Assembly (NCBI GenBank): GCA_004151065.3
Contig: NWUY0300021621.1
Coordinates: 2,050 to 14,954 of the forward strand
Length of the DNA: 12,905 bases
From: Larix sibirica
Lineage: Eukaryota > Streptophyta > Pinopsida > Pinales > Pinaceae
Direction: 5' to 3'
Of the stretch, positions 1 through 8,065 are shown one piece after another; within the stretch, counting starts at the first letter, position 1; the number at the start of each line of letters is the position of its first letter. The notes under the pieces are model-generated. The model worked only from the letters and a program-made list of their open reading frames with translations. It was not told where the DNA came from and searched no databases. Both the position numbers and the translations under genes were made by a program.

Positions 1-388
1 TTTACAAAAGTGACACTATTAGAAGAAGGAAGGAGGCATTAGAACCTATTAAAATATATCACTTTTAGTCTGTGAAACTATCTATATATATAAATCATGA
101 AACATAAATGTATTAATCTTTACATGGTTTTCAAAACAATATATCCTAAGTTTTTGGAATGTATTTTCCTTTTGACCATTCATCATATTGGAGGCCTTAA
201 TGGCCTCGTAAGTGCATACTAAACTTTAAACTTAGCTTAAATTGAATGCTCCATTCTTTAAAATTAATCTACTTGGTCTCCATGAATTAGCAAATTTTGC
301 ATTATGTCGGTGGCACATGATGGACATGTGTAGTGTGCATGCTAGATGTGTGCCATGGGTCGTTGATGCTCATGGTAGTGTACATGTA
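1..388. other. AT-rich intergenic sequence, no gene seen
   Basis: No supportable reading frame or RNA gene is visible. The right half (about 300-388) is richer in CATG and TGTG words, including a TGTGCATGC that resembles the plant RY element. This part leads into the repeat and promoter-like block that follows. RY-type words are common by chance, so no regulatory role is claimed. Confidence 0.5.
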
Positions 389-402
389 AACAATTAATTG
401 TT
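389..402. repeat. Perfect 14-bp palindrome
   Basis: The sequence aacaattaattgtt equals its own reverse complement. It sits just before the first unit of the tandem repeat at 405. It could be a dimeric transcription-factor site (the CAATTAATTG core is homeodomain-like) or a chance AT-rich palindrome. Confidence 0.5.
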
Positions 403-404
403 AA

Positions 405-610
405 ATGGAACATGTCAAAGGAGTGCAAAGAGAAGATTCAACTATTATGCTCATTGGGGAAATGGCCTTGCTTTCGATAGCCTCACACCTGTTATTACAT
501 GGGACATGCCAAAGGCGTGCAAAGAGTCAACTCAGCCTCGCACCAGCTGTTACATGGGAAACGTCGAAGGCATGGAAAGAGTCAACTATTATGCCATAGG
601 GAAAGCTTTG
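405..610 (+). repeat. Three-copy degenerate tandem repeat upstream of a TATA box
   Basis: Related units start at 405, 499 and 554. Each opens with an ATGG(A/G)-type word, then a C-AAGG-type word and G(C/G)AAAGAG: atggaacatgtcaaagg, atgggacatgccaaagg and atgggaaacgtcgaagg. Units 2 and 3 then share TCAACT, and units 1 and 3 share ACTATTATGC. Spacings are 94 and 55 bp, so the middle unit lacks an internal block. The overlapping short ORFs here (398-649, 405-599, 499-684) repeat the same peptide words because the DNA is repeated, so they are not called as genes. Tandem repeats just upstream of a TATA box are typical of LTR U3 regions and some gene promoters. Confidence 0.7.
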
Positions 611-679
611 GGTCCTCCCCCTGGGCGTCTATACACCAATTATCATTAAGCCTGACTCACAGAGAGAAACTCCTGCTGC

Positions 680-686
680 TATAAAG
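680..686 (+). promoter_or_regulatory. Candidate TATA box
   Basis: TATAAAG lies about 70 bp after the last repeat unit, within a locally GC-richer stretch. It is followed by a pyrimidine-rich, 5'-UTR-like leader (about 715-740). A plant core promoter would start transcription near 710-720. The first ATG after that (773) opens only an 11-codon frame, so either it is a small upstream ORF, or the downstream gene is decayed, or this is an LTR promoter. Transcription cannot be shown from sequence alone. Confidence 0.45.
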
Positions 687-924
687 ACAAGGAAGCTATC
701 AATTTCAAAACCTCAACCTCTTAGCTATTTCTAGCATATTCATCTACTATATAACTAGAGACAAAATCATAGATGGAGGATTCAACACTCGGTTTATCAG
801 TTTTGTAGACAGGTGGAACCCTTTTCATAAAGCTAATAGGAAACTCCAAAGGAGACTTCGTTCATCTTTTTACACTTTGGTGAGGAGTGCACTTCCCTAT
901 ACACTTATATCAACACGCCTTTGG
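685..924 (+). other. Unassigned 80-codon open frame without ATG
   Basis: Between a TAA at 682 and a TAA at 925 one frame stays open for 80 codons in AT-rich DNA. It has no methionine codon, so it cannot be a stand-alone gene, but it could be part of an exon or a decayed element ORF. The second half is basic, with words such as VDRWNPF, KLQRRLRSS and ALPYTLIS. I do not recognise a family. The frame begins right at the candidate TATA box, which argues against it being coding from this promoter. Confidence 0.15.
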
Positions 925-927
925 TAA

Positions 928-2466
928 GGTATGAGAGAGTATAGAAGGAATTACTTAGTTTTATAGTGAGTGAGTTATAAAAGTAACATAGATAAAAACG
1001 ACATAGCTATTTGGGTTCCCCTCTCTATCCATATCAACCCCAGACAAACATTAAGCTTATATAATCACTTTGTAGTGTTATTGATCATATTGCTCTAGGG
1101 AGTACTATGTTTTGCATTTTCATTTTTTGTACAAACTTATTGTATCCATTTAAAGGGGTATATCTTTGTTGCAATGTTCAATTCAAACGTCAACAATATT
1201 GGTTTTAGTATTGGAACCGTTGATCCTTCACATGAAATATCATCTGGGAAGGTCAAATCTCTCATAACGTATATTTTCCAAGTTCTTGCTTTGAGTCGCT
1301 TTATTAATAGCATATGCATATTTTTAATTTGTTGGGAACAAATATTGTCATCACAGGACTATATATTGTACTATGGGGCAAGGCAAATGATGATGATGTT
1401 AAGCTCATAACAAACCTAAAAACGCACAAGCCTACAGATGGATCCAACAACAACATCAATGATTGCAATATTGGCATGAAGGAACCTCTATTATATAATT
1501 AGGCCTCTCATGAATGGCTATTTCACTCTGAGAGAGATTTTTCATTAGTCAATTTTACAAAATATGATTACAAAGCTCGAAGGTTTCTGGTCAAATTTTT
1601 AAGAATGACAACATTGGAATCTCAACTAGGCTATCCATTATTTTATTCTTTAAGATGTCGCGGGAACAAGACATACGAAAGCACTATGTATATATATATT
1701 TAGGCTCACATCACATAAGAGTGTACATAGTATTTAAATAAATATTTTCCATGGGCTCATGACATTTATGTTATCTAAATATTAATGATACAAAATTGTT
1801 CTATTTATATACATGTTCCCTTACTAGATCAAGTACAGTGCTCGACCACCTTGGTGACATTGTAAGTGCCTGCCAATATAGGAGCAGATCTTTGGCAATG
1901 AGACTACCTTCCATTCCTCTTAACTTAAACAATTATGATAAATCTATTTAGTTATTTAAATCTTAAATATTCATTGTAAAAATAAATAATGTCAAATTTC
2001 GTAAAAAAACCTAATAACCTAATTCTCATTGCAAAGTAACAAAACCATAAAATAAGGATTTATTAATTTACAACTTCCCTTGTTTAATTATTATTCAGCA
2101 ACTGATTATATTTCAATTTTTAAAATAAAATAACATACAATTTGACTTTAGTAGTACATCCTTAGGTCTCACATAATCTTCAATTTCGAATAAAAATCCT
2201 CCATAACAATAGGAAGGGTAAACATTTAAAACATAAAAGGGAGAAATAACCACTTATCACTTAAGACCATTTTCAAATTTTATAATAAATAATCAAACAT
2301 GGTTGTATTCGTAATACACTCAACTATGTTATCATTATATTTATTCGGCACTGAATGTTTTTGGCCTTTTATTGTTACAAAATCTTGCATTTTAATTATA
2401 ATATATATGTTATTGTGGCCACTTTGATAAAATAATGAGAAAATAATTCATAATTGCATATCATAT
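928..2466. other. AT-rich sequence, no gene supported
   Basis: Short frames at 1174-1410 and 1314-1502 (plus) and 1137-1319 (minus) overlap one another, show no family-like motifs, and are read as chance openings. The first contains a small ATG-trinucleotide run near 1388. A TA-rich run lies near 1686-1698. A less AT-rich patch at 1825-1920 is discussed among the rejected items. I see nothing else to annotate. Confidence 0.5.
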
Positions 2467-2493
2467 CTATGTGACAATTTCATTGTCACGTAG
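2467..2493. repeat. Short inverted repeat (hairpin)
   Basis: Twelve-base arms (ctatgtgacaat and attgtcacgtag) are complementary at 11 of 12 positions around a 3-base loop. No ORF or tail of Ts marks it as a terminator. It could be a remnant of a small inverted-repeat element or a chance structure in AT-rich DNA. Confidence 0.5.
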
Positions 2494-4525
2494 CTCATTC
2501 AACACATTCATGAATGATTTTGGTTTTTTAATGTAAAAAAGGCTTTCATAGTTTTAAATAGATTCTCATTATTTGTTATACATTGTGGTGGTACACCATA
2601 TATTTTGATGTGGACATCCTTATAGAAAAGTTTGACAAATAAATAAATAAAGATTCTAAATAATTATATGTGGCATCTCTTTTACAATCGCATGGGTGAT
2701 GACCCTTTGGCTTACTTTGTTTGGAAAGGGAACAAAATAAATGTGTTAAACTTAATCTTGTTGAAGTCATTATTGGTTTCTCGCAAGTAGAGAATATATC
2801 AATTGTTTAGAAGTCAAAGTTAAGTTTACTTTTTAATTTTTATAATGTAATTTAAGATTTTTTTAATGTTGTGTAAAATATATGTATTAAATTCAATTAT
2901 TTTTATTTTTTAAATATTAAAATGTTTTTATGTTTTCTAGATATATAGTAATTATATTAAAATATTATTTGGTCTGTATTAGGAATAAGATTTTTTCATT
3001 GTTGAAGTTTTAATTTAATTTTATTATTATTATTTAATTATCTAACATTTTATTGGTGTAGTAAAGGTAACATCGACATAGAATTATGTGTTCATAAAAA
3101 GGTGATGCTCTTTCTATCATGTTTTGTTTTCCATGTTAATGTGACATTATGGATGGAATTAACATATTCAATTACTTATAATTTATTACCACTATTCATG
3201 TCACCTATAATTAATACTTATTGTGTGCCTTGATGTTGGCTAAAACTATTGCTTGAAGATCTTGGATTACCTTCTTTTTTGGCTATGGCTAGATAGGTTT
3301 TTCGCTCTCTCACATAAAAAGTTTAACAAATTTGTATGACAAAATTTATGAAATTGAAAGACCTCTTTCCATTTCAATTTCAAACAAGTTCAAGTTTAAG
3401 CCTAAGTATTGGACTCTTTAAATTAAAAAATTATTGGACTCTTTGAATTCGTTAGAGCCAGACTCAATGTCACTGTTATGAAAAAAAAACAACATTTTAA
3501 TCATTATTTCATTTCAATACTTTTTTGAAGAATTCTTAGGTGTAATTATGTTTGTCCATGGAATGAATTCTTTACCTTCATATCAAACTACGTAATACAC
3601 AAACTTGTAATATTAAATCCTCGAGAATCACAAGGACCGCAATAAATGAAATGTAAAGTGTTTGAAGCATAATATTTTTAATTTATTCAAAACATATTTT
3701 GTATATGGCCGTCCTCGATAGTTTCATTAAGTTCTAAGAAATGGTCTGCCATAGTGGATGTCATTATCGACATGAGCCAAGTTGATTTAAAGTAGTTTGA
3801 AACATGATGGTAAATTGAAGTAGGAGGCTAACAATAATATAATATAATTCAAATTAAAGATCAATCTTTGAAACAAAGGTCTCCGATATGAGTAAAAGTT
3901 GCTTGAAAATAATAAGCAATAATAATACACCCTAACCACAAAGCCTTGTATATAATAAAGCATGTCTAAAATTTATGGTTATATAGAAATCACACAAGCT
4001 AAGTCTCAAATGTGCCAACCAGAAGCTTCTTCAAGTCGATCTAAAAAAATAATAATGAATGGTCTTTAATGTTATAGGAGAATGAACTAAATCATAGCTA
4101 TGTTGAAAAATGACGACACAGAATCTTCCAAAAATAACATCATAGCACTCTAAAAGTAGGACATGTGTGTTATTATACATGGATAAGCTAGAATGATAAA
4201 TGCGCGGATGAAGAGAAATGTAAAATTAAAATTACTTTACAGGATGATTATGTATAAAATTAATTATTTCGTAGGATTATGTTTTTTATAAATAGAATTA
4301 TTTTAAGTATAGATCTATTAAGTATTGAGAAGGATTTAAATTTTCATGTATATATTTTTTTATTTTAAAAATTTTACACATTTAAAAATTTTTATATTTC
4401 AATTTTGATTCATCTCTGTGCTTAATAGATCCAGGTTTAAGATGGATCTATGTTGGTTTTAATTATTTTTTAATTTTTTTGTAAAATTTAAAATCAAGTA
4501 CATGTGTTATCGAATAGATTTATTT
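2494..4525. other. Very AT-rich gene-free stretch
   Basis: The section 2820-3060 is almost entirely A and T, with runs of TTTTTAA-type words. The only sizeable frame (2576-2770, minus) has no recognisable motif and is considered fortuitous. A short direct repeat lies inside this region (annotated separately at 3407). No RNA gene or promoter could be supported. Confidence 0.5.
3407..3449. repeat. Two-copy direct repeat, 25-bp period
   Basis: The word tattggactcttt occurs at 3407 and again at 3432. Extended to 18 bases (continuing aaatt or gaatt), 17 match. It is a simple local duplication with no visible associated gene. Confidence 0.65.
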
Positions 4526-4765
4526 ATTTATTTGATATTGTCACATACATTATGTATGTGACAACATCTCTCCCATACAGTGGGTTTTAGAGTACATTGC
4601 GGCTCTCAATTCAATAATTTATTTGATAAGTACATGATGAGATCTCTCCCCCATACTGGGCTACAGAGAACCTTTCTACTCTTGGTGCAATAATTTATTT
4701 GATAAGCACATGACATATCTCTCCCATATTGGGTTGTAGAGCACCTTGCTACTCTCGATGCAATT
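4526..4765. repeat. Three-unit degenerate tandem array
   Basis: Units begin with atttatttgat at 4526, 4617 and 4693, so the spacings are 91 and 76 bp. Each unit continues with a variable spacer, then a conserved core: an ATCTCTCCC word, a CATA..GGG word, an AGAG(T/A/C)AC-like word and a CTCTC or CTCTTG word. Units 2 and 3 are closest to each other. Unit 1 is longer because it carries the palindrome at 4539. No coding frame runs through the array. It may be a minisatellite or part of an unknown repetitive element. Confidence 0.75.
4539..4563. repeat. 25-bp palindrome with 12-bp perfect arms
   Basis: The arms tgtcacatacat (4539-4550) and atgtatgtgaca (4552-4563) are exact reverse complements separated by one base. 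The palindrome lies in the first unit of the tandem array and is absent from the other two. It therefore looks like a later insertion or expansion within that unit. Confidence 0.8.
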
Positions 4766-5145
4766 ATACTTTATATTCTTAACATCCTTGAATTCTCTTT
4801 GATCCTCGATGATTATAATATAACCTATTACACAGATACTATACACTTAATTCTCTTCTTTGGGAAGATATTTGTTCGACTTAATTGAAAGTCTAGTAAC
4901 ATTAATTATATGATTACAAGTCATAGGGGCTTGTCGGGTTCGTGAAATTGAGTTGTTATAATTGCCCCATGAAGGTTACAAGTCCTTTAAAATGTTTGTC
5001 CCTTGCATGTCAACTTGTCCGTACAAAGGGACTATTGAAAATTAGAAGCCTTTATTGATATTAAGTGGGCCCGGGGGGCACATGCATAAACTGCAACACA
5101 ACCTTCCACCTCTTATAGGCTATTGATGCAGGACAAAATAAGCTT
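4766..5145. other. Intergenic sequence with a G/C run
   Basis: No gene is visible. A strikingly GC-rich run, gtgggcccggggggcac (5065-5081), stands out in AT-rich DNA and contains TGGGCC, the plant site II (TCP-type) core. The word ttacaagtc occurs at 4916 and about 60 bp later. No frame or splice signal ties these to a gene. Confidence 0.4.
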
Positions 5146-5396
5146 TTTTTTCAACTAAGCTTTCTATTATCACACATGGAGTGTTATAGGTCGCCCTTTG
5201 GTTAAATGACCATGAATGAGGGGTTTATATTCCTTTAAAGGAACCCAAGGCTTGCATTTGGGCATAATGAATTTTGCATGCATTGCTCACATCCATAAGA
5301 AAGAGCATAAACACAAGAATGCCATTGGTAGGGTTTGAACCTTTGTAGGGGTTATATTAACTATTTGCTTTCACTAAGAGAGCCAAGGCACTTTTG
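5146..5396 (-). mobile_element. Probable decayed tRNA-derived SINE
   Basis: On the minus strand a tRNA-like A box (TTGGCTCTCTTAGTG, from 5386) is followed by a B box GGTTCAAACCC (5341-5331). The A-box T at 5385 and the B-box G at 5341 are 44 positions apart, the spacing of bases 8 and 52 in a tRNA. A short D-stem (GCT/AGC) is possible and three T-arm pairs form. The acceptor stem does not pair, so this is not a functional tRNA. The unit continues through tRNA-unrelated sequence and ends in an A8 run (plus-strand Ts at 5146-5153), as expected for a SINE 3' tail. Target-site duplications were not found and the 3' limit is a guess. An isolated pol III promoter-like match is the alternative. Confidence 0.5.
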
Positions 5397-6060
5397 ACAC
5401 ATTAATTTTTTTTAGAAACATATTGTCAAGAAGTTTTAAATACAAGGATATATAAGCTTTAATTAAAAGGACAATACAACCATGAGTTAATTAATGTTCT
5501 CTTAAATAGTAACACTTCAAAATCATTTAAACCCATAAAACATCATGATGTTTAATCTCACACATTTGCATAATATTAATGTCACTAATAAATCACCATT
5601 TGTGAGAATTTAGTTACATGGAAGTCTCCTTTATTTTATCATTGTCTTATTTTTTGATCCAAAACGAATCTACATGGTTGCAATATGACTTCATTGATAA
5701 TTTATGTAAGTGAATATTGCATTTGGAATTGGTAAGGGTTAGTTTGGGTTGGAACTTAAAAAAACATTGATGGATCAAAATCGCAAATCCTTTGTTTGAG
5801 GGCCAAAGAAATGGAATTTTAGGATCCAAAACATTAAGGACCTAGATTATTGATTATTTTTGCACATCATGGATCATTCTCTACCTAATGGTGGTTTTTG
5901 TTTACAAAATGACATTTATATTTGAAATTTAGGGCCTGTACAAGGTAACAATCCAAATATTCACTACAAGTGCAAGTGGTGACCATGTCAACACACTATT
6001 TCAAATATGGGAGTTAGTTCCATTTGCAAATCCACATGAAAATTCTAAAAGAATGATGGA
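5397..6060. other. AT-rich sequence, no gene supported
   Basis: The single 60-codon frame (5647-5829, minus) shows no family motif and is taken as chance. I see no repeat, RNA gene or clear promoter here. Confidence 0.45.
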
Positions 6061-6070
6061 GGTTTTAAGA

Positions 6071-6310
6071 GGGTTTCGAAACCCTAAACCTAGCTCTAAT
6101 TCTAGCTATAAAAATCATAGGAGGAGGGAAACTGGTTCTTCATTAACAATGTGTTGTTCCATATTATGAGTAGGGGTGTGGAAGGGATATTAACAAAGAA
6201 GAGAAACACAAGGATATTGTAGAGCATTGTAGAAGACCATAGCTTCTCATAGCTTCACAATATGTTTGGACAACTTTGTATTATGCGTTGTAATATCTAT
6301 AATATAAGAA
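6071..6310 (+). promoter_or_regulatory. LTR-like or promoter-like leader with telobox and TATA box
   Basis: A perfect 14-bp palindrome, gggtttcgaaaccc (6071-6084), overlaps a telobox AAACCCTAA (6079-6087). Twenty bases on is TATAAAA (6107-6113), followed by a purine-rich GGAGGAGGG leader. This order (AAACCCTAA-type word, TATA box, GGAGG leader) is common in plant LTRs and also in some housekeeping-type promoters. No TG...CA ends, primer-binding site or second LTR copy were identified, so element identity is only a suggestion. The nearest downstream frame is the small ORF at 6623. Confidence 0.4.
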
Positions 6311-6622
6311 GATGAATGGTGCAATCCACCATTTATGGTAGGATTTCATGTATTAGGTTTCTAAGGTAAATTTTGTGTCCAATGTGTATCTTTTTTTATT
6401 GTAGTTTTGTTTAATGCCATAGCGATAAAATGGATCTGGTTGGTGTGTTTTATTTTCACATTTAAAGCACTAAAAGAACCAAAACACTCACACAATCGAG
6501 CATCGTTTCATTATAATCATAATTGAAGATATGTTTTGGTGATTTGACCATTGGAATAAAAAAGGTGGTTTACAAATCATATTGACATCAAGGTGGCTTT
6601 ATTTGGGCATTTGGTGTTTTGA

Positions 6623-6805
6623 ATGGAGTGTATACTTACTCAACTCATGGATTCCAATTTCGTGGGAGAGATGTGCCCTGTGGATCTGAAGATTGACAGA
6701 AGAAAGGTTAAGAAGAATCCACAATACTCAAAAGTGGAAGATGAACAATTAGAAGGACCCATTGATGAAGGTAAAAGAAGATTTGGAAGATGGAAGCTTA
6801 ACTAG
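6623..6805 (+). other. Small charged ORF of unknown origin
   Basis: The frame encodes 60 residues and is unusually rich in K, R, D and E for this window, with words such as DLKIDRRKVKKNPQYSK and EDEQLEGPIDEG. That composition looks more like real or formerly real protein than the hydrophobic or asparagine-rich chance frames nearby. It begins about 500 bp after the LTR-like TATA box, so it could be a fragment of an element ORF or a host exon. No conserved domain was recognised. It stops at 6803-6805 and I see no continuation in other frames. Confidence 0.25.
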
Positions 6806-7719
6806 TTTGACATTTTTAGGAGCATTGTTGTACTAAAGGTCACTTTTGAGAAAATTATCACTCCCTTTCCAAAGAAAATTGAATCTCATGAGAGTGCAGT
6901 ATACCATGAGGAGTTGAGGAAGGAGAAGGATCCTTGAGACGATCCTAGCTAAGGAATAGTGCCTAGGTACCCTATGGAGGCATGATACCTCCGTGTTTTA
7001 GGATGTTATGAAAGAGTCCGGTAGTCAGAGGAGGTAACATTCGATATGAAATCATTTGCTTAATGATATTCAATACACATTCAATTAAAAATGATTTTCA
7101 AAGTAAGCTCAAAGAATATAACCAATTTTTAATAGAGTTTTAAATACTTAGATAAGAATAACTGAAAACGAAGTTGAATAAATATTCTTAGTTATCATAA
7201 CATTTGAGGGAATTGTCTTCTTATTCAATCATATTTCAAATGCACTTCAATGGAAGACGAAATAATCATTAAGGAAATCAATTTCTTTGAAATAAAAATG
7301 CTCATGGCAATTGCTTCAATCAAAGAACACATATAACTAAGTAAATCAAAGAGCATGAATATTAAATATACTCAAGTGAAGAGAAAGTATATCGGGCATA
7401 TGTTTAAATGAATCCAATAGCTATAAAAAGAAATTAAACATATATGAGAACTTCAAGTCCAATTTTGTTCAATCTGATCATTTAGAATGTGACAACATTA
7501 AATAATATGCTCCAATATCATGATTTTGAAGGCCTTCACAAACTTACATTAGTCCAAACCATTTAACAATACAATGCAAGGAATAACATGTATTAAATGC
7601 ACTAGAATAACAAGAAAAAATCCATAGTACAAGTTTCAAGACTTTCTCCTTTAAAAGAGTTCAAAACTCACAAATGTTTGATAACCCAAAAAATACAATG
7701 TGAAAATAAGTTGAAATGA
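6806..7719. other. Gene-free, A-rich sequence
   Basis: No reading frame of note occurs on either strand. The stretch 7030-7720 is strongly A-rich on the plus strand. It lies beyond the minus-strand LTR-like leader and could belong to the same element, but nothing in the sequence proves it. Confidence 0.4.
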
Positions 7720-7917
7720 ATACATAAAGGATCACAAAACAAACTGAGCAAGGGATGAATCCCTAGATATTACAATAACCGTTGAATAAAACTCTTCAAA
7801 TTTTCAACTACACTCTTCTCATAACGATTCATTTGCTGTTAGAGTCAAGTTCTTCCCACAATTTCTCGATCTGTTGTGTTTGCTGCTCTCCTTCCTTTTA
7901 TCCCTTTCAAACCCTAA
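7720..7917 (-). promoter_or_regulatory. LTR-like leader on the minus strand
   Basis: Read on the minus strand there is TTAGGGTTTGAAAGG, then GATAAAAGGAAGGAGAG (a TATA-like word at 7902-7894), then a leader running toward 7720. The architecture resembles the plus-strand leader at 6071. It lies about 150 bp beyond the last coding segment of the coiled-coil pseudogene on the same strand. A purine-rich stretch (AGGAGAAATTGAAGGG, near 8075-8058), possibly a polypurine tract, lies between them. That order fits a 3' LTR. The plus-strand frame at 7782-7982 is the reverse of this leader and is not called. LTR ends were not located. Confidence 0.35.
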
Positions 7918-8065
7918 CTAGTTTTTGTAAGATGACGATTTCACCAAAAATAGTTAAGAGTGGAAGACCAACTACCTGCTAGAAATTCAGATTACTGCTT
8001 CACTATTGTGCACTAAAAATATTTGCACAAACTTCGCCTTTTAGCATGTTTTCTTCTTACGCCCT

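Noticed and set aside
398-684. Three overlapping plus-strand ORFs
   Set aside because: They arise because repeated DNA keeps several frames open. Their peptides are copies of the same repeat words and match no family.
1825-1920. Less AT-rich patch encoding STVLDHLGDI followed by a GTAAGT donor-like site
   Set aside because: The donor match is good but the exon candidate is very short, has no recognised family and no partner exon.
2467-2493. Rho-independent-type terminator
   Set aside because: The hairpin has no following T run and the DNA is plant nuclear, where such terminators are not used.
5321-5392. tRNA gene on the minus strand
   Set aside because: A and B boxes are correctly spaced but the acceptor stem does not pair, so a SINE head is a better reading.
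7782-7982. 66-codon plus-strand ORF with a hydrophobic, signal-like start
   Set aside because: It is the reverse strand of the LTR-like leader, and the hydrophobic look comes from pyrimidine-rich sequence.
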